A stretch of 50,194 bases of DNA from an uncultured Halomonas sp. (GTDB taxonomy: Bacteria > Pseudomonadota > Gammaproteobacteria > Pseudomonadales > Halomonadaceae). This document shows, in pieces, positions 19,684 through 27,907 of the stretch. Each line of letters begins with the position of its first letter. Position 1 is the first letter of the stretch. Under the pieces are notes generated by a model. The model was not told where the DNA came from. It was given only the letters and a program-made list of their open reading frames with translations, and ran no database searches. The DNA is taken from the NCBI RefSeq assembly GCF_947490095.1, contig NZ_CANLFS010000023.1, positions 1 to 50,194 of the forward strand. The letters are read 5' to 3'. Made by a program: the position numbers and the translations under genes.

Positions 19684-19826
19684 ACGGCTCTCGAAACGCC
19701 CCCGTCGTTCGACCGTCCCGCGCGGCGGTCGCCACTCCCGGACCCATCCGGTACACTGCGCCCGCATGCCCCGACCGCTCGTCTTGTCGGAGGCCAACAC
19801 CGCCTTATTCGCCGCTGGTTACCGCG

Positions 19827-20816
19827 ATGCCCCACCCCCACCGTGACCTCTATCAGGCCTTCATCGACCAGGGCCTCGACACCTGGCTGGCCCGACTGCC
19901 CGAACAGCTCGCCCGCGGGCTCGACCGCAAGCGCTTCGGCGACCTCCCCGCCTGGGAGAAGGCGGTGGCCAAGCTCCCCACGCCGCCCGAGGAACGCGTG
20001 GTACGGCTGGATACCGACGCCGTCACGGTCGAGATGGCGCTTTCCGACAGCCAGCGCCGCCAATGCGAGAACCTGCTCGGGAAGCTCGCGCCCTGGCGCA
20101 AGGGGCCCTTCTCGCTGGGCGGCATTCATATCGATACCGAGTGGCACTCCGACTGGAAGTGGCAGCGCGTCGCCCCCCATCTGGCACCGCTGAGGGGTCG
20201 CCGCATCCTCGATGTAGGCGGCGGCAGCGGCTACCACGGCTGGCGGATGGCCGGCGCGGGGGCCGATTTCGTGCTGGTCATCGACCCCTCGCCGCGCTTC
20301 TTCTGGCAGTTCCGGGCGATACGCCACTTCGTCGGCGACGCCGATGGCCTTCGCACCCACTTCCTGCCGGTGGGCATCGAGGAGGTCCCCGCGGGTCTCG
20401 GCTTCTTCGATACGGTGTTCTCCATGGGCGTGCTCTACCACCGCCCTTCTCCGCTGGAGCACCTTCAACAGCTCAAGGAGGCCCTGCGCCCCGGCGGCGA
20501 GCTGGTGCTGGAGACCCTGGTCGTCGAGGGCGACGCCACCACGGTATTGCTGCCCGGCGAGCGCTACGCCGCCATGCCCAATGTCTACTTCCTGCCCTCT
20601 TCCGCCGCCCTGTGCCACTGGCTCGAGCGCAGCGGCTTCGAGAACGTGCGCGTGGTGGACGAGGCGATGACCACCACCGAGGAGCAGCGCGCTACCGACT
20701 GGATGACCTTTCAATCCCTGGCCGACTTCCTCGACCCCGAGGACGCCACCCGGACCCGGGAGGGTTACCCCGCCCCGCGCCGCGCGGTGATCCTTGCCGA
20801 CCGACCAGCCGGATAG
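19827..20816 (+). CDS. cmoB: tRNA U34 carboxymethyltransferase
   Basis: Transfers the carboxymethyl group of carboxy-SAM to 5-hydroxyuridine at tRNA position 34. The 329-residue protein matches E. coli CmoB along its length: WRKGPFSLGGIHIDTEW, SDWKWQRV.PHL, the SAM site ILDVGGGSGYHGWRM, DTVFSMGVLYHRPSPLEHL, ELVLETLV, and the C-terminal TTTEEQRATDWM with SLADFLDP and EGYPAPRRAV. It follows the efflux cassette by 143 bases and probably has its own promoter (TACACT near 19753 is a candidate -10). No strong ribosome site is seen. Confidence 0.95.
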   Translation: MPHPHRDLYQAFIDQGLDTWLARLPEQLARGLDRKRFGDLPAWEKAVAKLPTPPEERVVRLDTDAVTVEMALSDSQRRQCENLLGKLAPWRKGPFSLGGIHIDTEWHSDWKWQRVAPHLAPLRGRRILDVGGGSGYHGWRMAGAGADFVLVIDPSPRFFWQFRAIRHFVGDADGLRTHFLPVGIEEVPAGLGFFDTVFSMGVLYHRPSPLEHLQQLKEALRPGGELVLETLVVEGDATTVLLPGERYAAMPNVYFLPSSAALCHWLERSGFENVRVVDEAMTTTEEQRATDWMTFQSLADFLDPEDATRTREGYPAPRRAVILADRPAG

Positions 20817-20867
20817 GCTGCCCCCCTCTGAGCCACGGCCACGCGCCATTCATCATGCCCGCCGGGC

Positions 20868-21602
20868 TCAGGGCTGCCGATCATCGGCCACGCTTCCCGT
20901 TGCCATGAGCCGCTCGACGACGCGCTCGGCCATGCCGGCACAGCGCGCACCATCGAAGGGAAACACCTCGCCGAAACCGCCCTTCATCTTCGCCTCCAGG
21001 CGGATTCGCAGCTTGCGACGCGCCCGAAACAGGCGGGTCTTGATGGTCGCGGGGTTGATGCCCAGATCCCGGGCAATGGCGAAGACGCCCATGCCCTCGA
21101 CCTCATGCATCACGAACGGCAGTCGGAACTCCGGCGCCAGCTCGTCGAGCGTCTCCTCCAGCAGGAGGCGAAACTCGCGGCGGCCAAGCCCCGCCTCTAG
21201 GGCCTCGGGCCCGAGGCCAGGCAAGACCACCACGGTGTCATCGGCAGCGCTTTCATCCACGGTGTCGTACTCCTCCAGAGGACGCCGGCGACGCCACTGC
21301 ATCCTGGCCTGGTTGATGACAATGCGGCTGAGCCAGGTCGAGAATCGCGCCGAGCCGCGAAAGGTATCGAGCCGCGTGAAGGCCGCTACATAGGCCTCCT
21401 GCACCGCTTCTTCCGCGGCGGCATCGCTATCCAGCAGGCCACGCGCGATGCGAAACAACCGCGGATTGAAGCGTCGCACCAGCTCGCGCACCGCCGCTTC
21501 GTCGCCACACCGCGCCTGTGCGACCAGCTCGGCCTCCGTCTCGCCGATGGGTGACGGCGAGCCACGCTCTGGCCGTTCGAGGCCTTGTATCCGATGCGTC
21601 AT
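20868..21602 (-). CDS. ECF-family RNA polymerase sigma factor
   Basis: A 244-residue sigma factor with only regions 2 and 4. Region 2 includes AAEEAVQEAYVAAFTRLDTFRG and FSTWLSRIVINQAR (given here in parts). Region 4 is the helix-turn-helix VFAIARDLGINPATIKTRLFRAR. A C-terminal tail has the motif FPFDGARCAGMAERV, which I recall from one ECF subgroup. The ATG overlaps the cupredoxin stop (ATGA). No anti-sigma gene with a membrane helix is next to it, since the gene downstream is cmoB on the other strand. Control may therefore depend on the two co-encoded exported proteins or on the tail. Confidence 0.9.
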   Translation of the reverse strand: MTHRIQGLERPERGSPSPIGETEAELVAQARCGDEAAVRELVRRFNPRLFRIARGLLDSDAAAEEAVQEAYVAAFTRLDTFRGSARFSTWLSRIVINQARMQWRRRRPLEEYDTVDESAADDTVVVLPGLGPEALEAGLGRREFRLLLEETLDELAPEFRLPFVMHEVEGMGVFAIARDLGINPATIKTRLFRARRKLRIRLEAKMKGGFGEVFPFDGARCAGMAERVVERLMATGSVADDRQP

Positions 21603-22132
21603 GCTGCCTCCTCTGGCATCACCTGCCCGTGTAGGAGAATCTTCGCCACCGCCGGTAGCGCCGCCAGGGCCACCGCGGGGACATTCGCCGTCCCGGCGGC
21701 CGCCTCCTGCCAGCCCGGCGTATCCGGGGTGCCCACCACGATGCGGCCCACCATGCCGGCCCGCTCATGGGGCAGGCAGTAGTAGTCATAGACCCCGGGG
21801 GCCCTCAGCACCACCTCGAACGCCTCCCCCGGAAGCAGGAAGCCGCTGTGAAAGGGGAGCGCCGCATCGGGAACGCGTTGCGGCCGCTCGAAGTTCGCCG
21901 GGTGGTAGGCCGTCGCCGTGTGACTGTTGCCGGGGTCGCGATTGACGAAACGTACCCGCGTCGATGGCGCCACCGCGACCCCCACTGGCGTAAACCACAC
22001 CCGCTCGCCGCGCGCCGTGCCATGCATGGCGATCTCGACCTCGGGTTCCGGCCGCGCGATGGCCGGAGGCAGCATGGCCAGAGCGGCGATGCCGCCGCTC
22101 ATGGCCAGGAGCCTGCGCCGAGACAGGTTCAT
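21599..22132 (-). CDS. Exported cupredoxin (plastocyanin/azurin-like) with Tat-type signal
   Basis: A 177-residue periplasmic blue-copper-type protein. The N-terminus SRRRLLAMSGG fits a twin-arginine signal, with likely cleavage near residue 27. Type 1 copper ligands are all visible: H71 (GNSHTAT), then C119, H122 and M127 in YYCLPHERAGM. The C-terminal 40 residues (AVALAALPAVAKILL...) extend past the usual cupredoxin fold and are hydrophobic. It overlaps the genes on both sides by 4 bases, so it is made in step with the ECF sigma factor. A role in copper or redox sensing or in electron transfer is possible; I cannot decide which. Confidence 0.88.
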   Translation of the reverse strand: MNLSRRRLLAMSGGIAALAMLPPAIARPEPEVEIAMHGTARGERVWFTPVGVAVAPSTRVRFVNRDPGNSHTATAYHPANFERPQRVPDAALPFHSGFLLPGEAFEVVLRAPGVYDYYCLPHERAGMVGRIVVGTPDTPGWQEAAAGTANVPAVALAALPAVAKILLHGQVMPEEAA

Positions 22133-22563
22133 GGCGACAGCCTCGCCTTCGCCTCGTTGTCATGGAACAGCACGACATGGGCATGGGGCTCATCCACTCC
22201 GGGGTGGCCGGCGTTATAGTAGACATCCACCGAGGCGACATGATGCAGGCCCACCGCCATGCCATCGAAGGCCGTTCCCGCTTCCAGCGCCGCCAGGGGC
22301 GTCATGTAGATGGTCGCCGATAAGTGCCCTTCCCGGTCATAGGCCAGGAAGGGGCCGGCCGGCAGGGTCTCGGGGTCGACGAAGAGCATGCCGAGCCCGG
22401 GAATAAACTCCGGTAGCGGCAAGGCGTCACTGACCTTGATATAAGGCGCCGCCGGCGGCGCCTCGCGCAACGCCTCCTCATCATGGGCCAGTGCCTGTGA
22501 GGACAGCCCCCCTAGCAGCCCGGCCACGCCCAGTCCGATGATCAGCTTCGAGAAAGTATTCAT
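22129..22563 (-). CDS. Exported protein of uncertain family, resembling TTHB210/DUF5602
   Basis: A 144-residue protein with a cleavable signal (SSQALA-HDEE). The mature part has the stretch LPAGPFLAYDREGHLSATIYM, quoted partly here as LPAGPFLAYDREG, and histidine-rich motifs LHHVASVDVYYNAGHPGVD and EPHAHVVLFHD. The pattern reminds me of the DUF5602/TTHB210 group, whose Thermus member is under control of an ECF sigma factor; this match is from memory. It is the first gene of the coupled operon with the cupredoxin and the sigma factor. GGAG lies about 13 bases before the ATG. Metal binding through the histidines is plausible. Confidence 0.6.
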   Translation of the reverse strand: MNTFSKLIIGLGVAGLLGGLSSQALAHDEEALREAPPAAPYIKVSDALPLPEFIPGLGMLFVDPETLPAGPFLAYDREGHLSATIYMTPLAALEAGTAFDGMAVGLHHVASVDVYYNAGHPGVDEPHAHVVLFHDNEAKARLSP

Positions 22564-22583
22564 GGGTAACGACTCCATTCCAG

Positions 22584-22619
22584 CGGGTGAAGGATGCGCG
22601 CCAGCGGCGCATCTACCCG
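22584..22619 (-). promoter_or_regulatory. Hairpin in the leader of the ECF operon
   Basis: GATGCGC/GCGCATC arms with a 7-base loop, extended by outer CGGGT/ACCCG arms across a small internal loop, lie 21-56 bases before the start of the first operon gene. It could be an operator or an RNA structure. Confidence 0.4.
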
Positions 22620-22797
22620 TTGGTTGCAGCAGCATCACAAAGGGTTTCCCCTTAATCGCATAAAATCGCCCCTGACCCATGCAGCAACGTTGAATATGGA
22701 CGCCGTGACGGCGGCAGGACGGCCATCAGGGCCTTGGGAATGGATAGCCGGATATGCCAGACTGGTGACTCCCCTACCCGCAAGCAAGGAGAGCAAT

Positions 22798-23046
22798 ATG
22801 GGCATACTCGCATGGATTCTGTTCGGCCTGATCGCCGGTGTGCTGGCCAAGTGGATCATGCCCGGCAAGGACCCCGGTGGCATCATCGTCACCATTCTGC
22901 TCGGTATCGGTGGTGCCTTCGTGGGCGGCTGGCTAGGTTCCATGGTCGGCATGGGCTCCATGGGCAGCTTCAGCCTGGGCAGCTTTATCACCGCCATCCT
23001 GGGTGCCCTGGTGCTGCTGGGTGCCTACCGCATGATCAAGAAATGA
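22798..23046 (+). CDS. GlsB/YeaQ/YmgE-family small membrane protein
   Basis: An 82-residue inner-membrane protein of the transglycosylase-associated family, usually linked to stress responses. Three hydrophobic helices are visible with the signature ILFGLIAGVLAKWIMPGKDPGG and a glycine-rich middle (GIGGAFVGGWLGSMVG). AAGGAGAG lies 6 bases before the ATG. It stands alone between the divergent ECF operon and a strong terminator. Confidence 0.9.
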   Translation: MGILAWILFGLIAGVLAKWIMPGKDPGGIIVTILLGIGGAFVGGWLGSMVGMGSMGSFSLGSFITAILGALVLLGAYRMIKK

Positions 23047-23074
23047 TGCCGTAGCCCAACCGGCCGGCAGTCGC

Positions 23075-23104
23075 ACAAGGGCCGCTCTGCGGAGCGGCCC
23101 TTGT
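23075..23104. terminator. Bidirectional terminator
   Basis: A perfect 13-bp stem (ACAAGGGCCGCTC/GAGCGGCCCTTGT) with a TGCG loop sits between the convergent small membrane protein and zinc peptidase genes. The U-tracts are short on both sides. Confidence 0.8.
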
Positions 23105-23137
23105 CTTCCTGGTGTCCCCCCGGCAGCGATCCGGCCG

Positions 23138-23812
23138 TCAGCGCCTGAGGATCACCAGCCAGCGCCCCAGATTGAGGATGCTCGACAGCGACGCCGCCAC
23201 ATAGGTGAAGGCGCAGGCCGTCAGCACATGGCGGGCCCCGGCCATGTCCCCGGGCGGGATGTATTCCTTGAGCAGCGGCAGGGCACGCTGGAAGCTGGCA
23301 TCGAACTCCACCGGCAGGGTCACCAGATGCACCAGCGCGGCGGTACCGAAGCTGATCACCGCGGCGGCCACCACGATGGCGAGCCCCCCCGGCAGACGGG
23401 TCAGCACGAAGAGGAAGGGGGCGGCCATCATCAGCAGGGCTCCCAGCTTTTCGGCCTTCTGGGCCACCGCTACCAGCCGCGAACGCGCCAGCAGCGGCGC
23501 ATACCCGCGATGGTGCTGAATCGCATGGCCCACCTCATGGGCGGCGACGGTCACCGCCGTCAGCGAGCGGCCATCGTGAACCCGCGGCGACAGGCGCACA
23601 CACCGGGCCGCCGGGTCGTAGTGATCTCCCTGCTCGGTCGCCTCCACCCGAACGCCTTCGATGCCGAGGCGACGCAGCAGGTGTTCGGCCAGCTCCGCGC
23701 CGCTGCCGGGATAGTCGTCTCGCCCCCGCGCATGACGCTTGAGCACCCACTGTGCCCAGACATTGGGCAGCAGGAAGACGGCCAACAGCAGAGCAATCAC
23801 CAGCACGATCAT
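23138..23812 (-). CDS. Membrane zinc metallopeptidase, YugP family
   Basis: A 224-residue inner-membrane protein with the zinc-peptidase motif HEVGH (H92, E93, H96) in AAHEVGHAIQHH, one N-terminal helix and two or three further helices after residue 115. This matches the YugP/DUF zinc-peptidase family, whose substrates are unknown. I chose the ATG at 23812, which has GAGGG at good spacing, over an in-frame TTG six codons upstream. Confidence 0.85.
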   Translation of the reverse strand: MIVLVIALLLAVFLLPNVWAQWVLKRHARGRDDYPGSGAELAEHLLRRLGIEGVRVEATEQGDHYDPAARCVRLSPRVHDGRSLTAVTVAAHEVGHAIQHHRGYAPLLARSRLVAVAQKAEKLGALLMMAAPFLFVLTRLPGGLAIVVAAAVISFGTAALVHLVTLPVEFDASFQRALPLLKEYIPPGDMAGARHVLTACAFTYVAASLSSILNLGRWLVILRR

Positions 23813-23916
23813 CACGGGCCCTCGAGGCAAATGGCGAACAGTCCATTCAAGATATCAGGCATTCAGGATATCAGGAGAGCGGTCACCAGGAGGATGTTCA
23901 GGCACGATCGTGTTCA

Positions 23917-25017
23917 CTATCGGCGATCGGCCTCCACGCCGTAGGAAGAGATATAGCCGTTGGCATGGGCATGCTCCGCCATCAAGTGGCTGTCGGAAGC
24001 CAGCACCAGCTCGCAGCCTGTATGACGAAGCTGGTCACGAAGCCGCCGAATGGCGCGGTCGCGATCCGGCTTGTCATCCACGCGACGAATGTAGATCGCC
24101 TCGATACGCTCGGGATGGGCTTCGACGACCTGGGTATAGATCTCGGGGTCGTGTTGGCCGCTATCGCCGATCAGGATGCAGGGCATCTCCTCGAATAGCG
24201 CCAGCATGCGAGTGATCAGCTCACGCTTGTGATCCTCGGCGCGACGCGGCCAGGGACGACGGAGGGAAACGCCCCACTCGCGCAGAAACAGGATCGGGCC
24301 AACGGGAATATGATTGAGCTGGAAGAAGGTCTCCAGGACCTCATAGATTGCCCAGGGCCCGCGGGACACATAGATGATGGGACGATGGGCATGACCATCC
24401 GCACCACGATGCAGCGCCTGATAAAGCGAGGCGGCACCGGGAAAGGCGGTACGCCGATGGGGCTTCTCGACGAACAGCCGATACAGCATGCGCAGCTTGT
24501 CGGCGACCCCGGTGAACATGACGGTGTCATCGATATCACTGATCACCATCAGGTCCGTTTCGGGTAGGGCCACGAAGACATCGACGCTCGTTTGGACGGC
24601 GGGCCCTCCACTCGCCGTGACCACGAGGTCCGCCCGGTGCCAGGCGACCTTGTCGGGCAGCGGATGGGTGATGGCCAGCTGGGCATCGAAATAACCGTCC
24701 CTGTCCGTGATGACGGTAACGGTGTTGTCCCCGAGGCGTATCGCCACCTGGGCGTCGGCGTAGCCACGGCGAGCGACCCGCCGCACGATATCGGCGGTGT
24801 CGCGCAGCATGCCGCGGCGGGGGATCACGCGACCCAGGCGTGCCTGACGAAACACCCGCCCCATCAGGAAGACCTGCTTGCGGGAGCCGTATCCTCGATA
24901 GGGCTGGACCATCATGCCGCCACGCCCGTCGTCACGCTTCATGGGACTGGCGACGGTACGCACCAGCCGCTTGATAAAATCCAGAACGTGTCGAACGGGC
25001 ACGATGGGAGATTTCAT
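23917..25017 (-). CDS. APP1-type phosphatase (DUF2183)
   Basis: A 366-residue protein related to the catalytic domain of yeast App1 phosphatidate phosphatase. A HAD-like motif ISDIDDTV (D161, D163, D164) is followed by a second acidic motif GDSGQHDPEIY and by YVSRGPWAIYE, all typical of the family. The N-terminal 150 residues form a beta-rich region, which in relatives precedes the catalytic part. There is no signal peptide. The bacterial substrate is not established; a lipid phosphate is inferred from App1. AAGGAG lies 12 bases before the ATG. Confidence 0.8.
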   Translation of the reverse strand: MKSPIVPVRHVLDFIKRLVRTVASPMKRDDGRGGMMVQPYRGYGSRKQVFLMGRVFRQARLGRVIPRRGMLRDTADIVRRVARRGYADAQVAIRLGDNTVTVITDRDGYFDAQLAITHPLPDKVAWHRADLVVTASGGPAVQTSVDVFVALPETDLMVISDIDDTVMFTGVADKLRMLYRLFVEKPHRRTAFPGAASLYQALHRGADGHAHRPIIYVSRGPWAIYEVLETFFQLNHIPVGPILFLREWGVSLRRPWPRRAEDHKRELITRMLALFEEMPCILIGDSGQHDPEIYTQVVEAHPERIEAIYIRRVDDKPDRDRAIRRLRDQLRHTGCELVLASDSHLMAEHAHANGYISSYGVEADRR

Positions 25018-25125
25018 GAGGCGCAGAGGCTCCTTGCAACTTGTCGACTTTCCTTACCGTCCGGGACCACCCGAACCCAGGCCCCCAGCCGCGAGCCATG
25101 CTCCTCTCGGCCGCATGTTGATCAC

Positions 25126-25872
25126 TTAAGCAGAGAAATCGACTCGCTCGACCCGCGTCGTCAAGGCGTCGCCATCCAGGTCGATGACGCGGTAGCCGGG
25201 GCGCGCCACCGGGTCGACGGCAAAGCCCTCGCTGCCCGGCAAGAAGGGGTCCACGGTGGAGGGGCAACCATAGACCGTAACGTCGCCCGCCTCCAGCGCC
25301 TGGCGCCCCAGGTAGGCCTGATGGATATGCCCACAGAGTATCGCCCGAGTCCGGGAATACGGTGCCAGGGTCCGCCAGAATGCCTCGGCACGCCGCAGGC
25401 CGATGGCATCCAACCAGGCGGAACCCACCGCCAGGGGCGGATGGTGCATGGCGATCAGCACCGGCCGCGAGGCATCGGCGGCGAGGCGTCCGGCCAGCGC
25501 CTCCAGGGCCTCATCGCCGAGTTCCCCATGGGGCTTGCCGGGCACATGAGTGTCGAGCAGCAGGAGTCGCCAGGCGCCCAGGGTCAGCTCGGTGGCCAGG
25601 GGACGGACGGCGGCCATGAGTTCGAGCACGTCGTGGTTGCCGGGCAGCCACTCCCAGGGGGCATCGAGGGTGTCCAGGGTGCGCCCGGCCAGAGCATAGG
25701 AGGCGGCGCTGTCATCGTTGCTGATATCCCCGGTGACCAGCACCAGATCCGGGCGCTCCCGGTTGGCGGCCTCCACCACCGCCTCGAACTGACGCAGTGG
25801 CACCCCGCGCCTGCCACGGGCATCGGGGTCGGCACACAGATGGCAGTCGCTGATCTGAATCAGGCGGGGCAT
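25126..25872 (-). CDS. cpdA: 3',5'-cyclic-AMP phosphodiesterase
   Basis: Hydrolyses cyclic AMP to AMP, lowering Crp/Vfr signalling. The 248-residue calcineurin-like enzyme has the full metal set: SDCH (D9, H11), GDISND (48-53), GNHD (78-81), MHHPP and GHIHQ. It is the third gene of the - strand series nudF-DUF1249-cpdA, 23 bases after DUF1249. The usual next genes, yqiA and parE, have moved 15.7 kb away. Confidence 0.93.
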   Translation of the reverse strand: MPRLIQISDCHLCADPDARGRRGVPLRQFEAVVEAANRERPDLVLVTGDISNDDSAASYALAGRTLDTLDAPWEWLPGNHDVLELMAAVRPLATELTLGAWRLLLLDTHVPGKPHGELGDEALEALAGRLAADASRPVLIAMHHPPLAVGSAWLDAIGLRRAEAFWRTLAPYSRTRAILCGHIHQAYLGRQALEAGDVTVYGCPSTVDPFLPGSEGFAVDPVARPGYRVIDLDGDALTTRVERVDFSA

Positions 25873-25895
25873 GGCGGGCTCCGGGGGTCAGCCGC

Positions 25896-26345
25896 TTAAC
25901 GCAGCTCGGGCAGGTCGAGGGAATGGCCGTGGGCCAGGCCGTGCTCCAGCCATTCGCCGAGGAAGCGATTGAGCTGCAGCTTCTCGTCCGGCTGGTGCAT
26001 CTGGGCATTGGGGTAACGATAGCGGCCATGGAAGTGGCGCTGGCGCTGGAAGTCGGTGACCTCGGCCATGCGCACATCATGATAGAGGTGCACGCGCATG
26101 CGGGGCGTCTCGAGGTACTCATCGAGAATACCGCGCTGCGAGACCCGGATGATACTCGTGTAGGGCGCGCGCTCCTGCAGCTTGAGACACAGCTCACCCA
26201 CGCGACGGCCATTGCTGATCAGCTCCACCTCGCGGGTTTCTCCCGGCTCCACCTCGCTCATCAGGCGAACGAGTCGCAGGTAGTTGGCGCTGCATTCGCC
26301 CTGCAGGCCCTTCAGGTCGGTCACATAGGCGTTTCTCGTCGGCAC
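25896..26345 (-). CDS. yqiB: DUF1249 protein (YqiB)
   Basis: A 149-residue protein of unknown biochemical function. It matches E. coli YqiB in order and motifs: NYLRLVRLM, the central MRVHLYHDVRMAEV, RYRYPNAQMHQPDEKLQLN and LGEWLEHGLAHG. The start is GTG, chosen because AAGGAG lies 6 bases before it and because it begins 1 base from the nudF stop. Coupling with nudF and cpdA is conserved across gammaproteobacteria and suggests a role linked to nucleotide signalling; this is inference. Confidence 0.88.
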   Translation of the reverse strand: MPTRNAYVTDLKGLQGECSANYLRLVRLMSEVEPGETREVELISNGRRVGELCLKLQERAPYTSIIRVSQRGILDEYLETPRMRVHLYHDVRMAEVTDFQRQRHFHGRYRYPNAQMHQPDEKLQLNRFLGEWLEHGLAHGHSLDLPELR

Positions 26346-26346
26346 G

Positions 26347-26985
26347 CTATCTCCTTGCCCGCAATGAGGCCCGCTCACCCGCCAGCCAGTGGAAGGCAAT
26401 CAGGCACATGGCATTATCGAGTCGACCAGCCTGCAGGAGTTCCCAGGCCCGCGCAAACGCCATTACATGCACGCGAATGTCCTCGTGCTCCTCGTCCAGG
26501 CCATGTACCCCGCCGATATCACGGCTGTCGACCAGGCCGCAGAGCAGCGTCACTCGCTCGTTGCAGGCGCCAGGGCTCGGGTAATAGGTGTGCAACTCGA
26601 TCAGCTCGCCCACCTCGCAGCCTGCCTCTTCCTGGCTTTCACGACGCGCCACCTCGGCAACGCTCTCGCCGGACTCCACCAGGCCGGCCACCACTTCAAG
26701 CTTCCAGGGGGATTCGGGGTCGTCCAGGGCGCCGGCGCGGAACTGCTCTACCAGCACCACGGCATCGCGCTCGGGGTCATACAGCAACACCCCTACCGCA
26801 TCGTGGCGTTGATGAACCTCACGCACCATGGGCTGGCTCCAGCCCCCCTCGAACAGGCGATGACGCAGATGCAGGGCCTCCAGACGGAAGAAGCCCTGAT
26901 AGAGACAGCGTCGCTCCTGGAGCTCCACATCATCACGGGTGAAGGGTGCCGCGGTCGGGTCCGGGGTCTCGCACGGGTCACGCAT
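26347..26985 (-). CDS. nudF: ADP-ribose pyrophosphatase
   Basis: A Nudix hydrolase of 212 residues that cleaves ADP-ribose to AMP and ribose 5-phosphate. The Nudix box GLVESGESVAEVARRESQEEAG (partly quoted as RESQEEAG) fits the GX5EX7REUXEEXG rule. VEQFRAGAL, HTYYPSPGACNERVTL and EEHEDI downstream are typical of the NudF subgroup. It begins the nudF-yqiB-cpdA run. Confidence 0.93.
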   Translation of the reverse strand: MRDPCETPDPTAAPFTRDDVELQERRCLYQGFFRLEALHLRHRLFEGGWSQPMVREVHQRHDAVGVLLYDPERDAVVLVEQFRAGALDDPESPWKLEVVAGLVESGESVAEVARRESQEEAGCEVGELIELHTYYPSPGACNERVTLLCGLVDSRDIGGVHGLDEEHEDIRVHVMAFARAWELLQAGRLDNAMCLIAFHWLAGERASLRARR

Positions 26986-27093
26986 GGCACTCTCCGGTCA
27001 CAGGAAAGGCCCCATTATCGTGATCGGCAGCGGAGATGCCAACCTCGCACGTCACCCCCAGGGGCGAGCATGCAGGGCTCGATGGCCCCACGC

Positions 27094-27753
27094 TTAGAGG
27101 CTGGCCAGCAGCTCGCGGGCCTCGTCGCGCAGCGCTTCGTCGGAGGCCTTGCGCCCCGGACGAACCTGTCCGTCCACGGCTCGCCGGGCGTGCTCGCGGG
27201 CCTCATCCAGGCGGTCTTCCTCCTTCAGGAAGGCAGCATAGTAGAAGTTGACGTCGATGCCATCGGGACGAATCTCCAGCGCCTGCTGGAACATGCGCTC
27301 GGCGGTCTCGCTGTCGCCGAAGCCGATCAGGCCACCCGGCACGCGGTCATAGAGGGCCCCCAGGGTCACGTAGGCGGAACCGTTGTGCCCTTGGGGGTCA
27401 ATCTCCACGGCCCGCTCCAGGGCGGCTCGCGCACTCTTGGCGCTGGAGAGCGCCCCGAGGCTGCCGCGCTCGCGAGCCCAGGAGGCCTCGATGATGCCCT
27501 GCCATACCAGCGGCACCGCCGCATCGGGATACGCCTCCACCAGCCGTTCGGCCTGGCCGGCCAGGGCCTTGAGGCCAGCACCGCGCTCGCCTTCCGGCTG
27601 CTCGGTCACCACCCGCTCCCAGTGGTTCTTCATGCCCTCCACGCTCGCTTCCCAGGCCTGGGCCTGGGCCTGGGCCGCGGCCAGGGGAAGCAGGCTCAGG
27701 CCCAGGCTGATGCCCAGCCCCATGGCGCTTGTCAGCAGTCGACGTCGTATCAT
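27094..27753 (-). CDS. Periplasmic tetratricopeptide-repeat protein
   Basis: A 219-residue precursor with a clear signal peptide (IRRRLL then a hydrophobic run, cleavage near AAAQA). At least two TPR-like units are seen: AARAALERAVEIDPQ and AERMFQQALEIRPDG, the second followed by EARE-HARRAV. The start was set at the ATG preceded by AAGGAGAG. The function is unknown; TPR proteins usually act as scaffolds. It is divergent from greB. Confidence 0.8.
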   Translation of the reverse strand: MIRRRLLTSAMGLGISLGLSLLPLAAAQAQAQAWEASVEGMKNHWERVVTEQPEGERGAGLKALAGQAERLVEAYPDAAVPLVWQGIIEASWARERGSLGALSSAKSARAALERAVEIDPQGHNGSAYVTLGALYDRVPGGLIGFGDSETAERMFQQALEIRPDGIDVNFYYAAFLKEEDRLDEAREHARRAVDGQVRPGRKASDEALRDEARELLASL

Positions 27754-27907
27754 CTCGGCTCTCCTTCGGGTGATTGGTATTATGATCCCGACCTGCAATG
27801 TAACGAACGTTTGAATGATTCGCCAGTCACGGCCGCCTTGGCCAACGCCACTCGCTTGGCGTATGTTCTCGCCAGATACCATCAAAGCCCGGAAACACGA
27901 GGACGCC

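Noticed and set aside
23851..23876. Two near copies of ATTCARGATATCAGG upstream of the zinc peptidase gene
   Set aside because: Only two short copies in a degenerate intergenic stretch; no link to a promoter or to the other repeat families could be supported.
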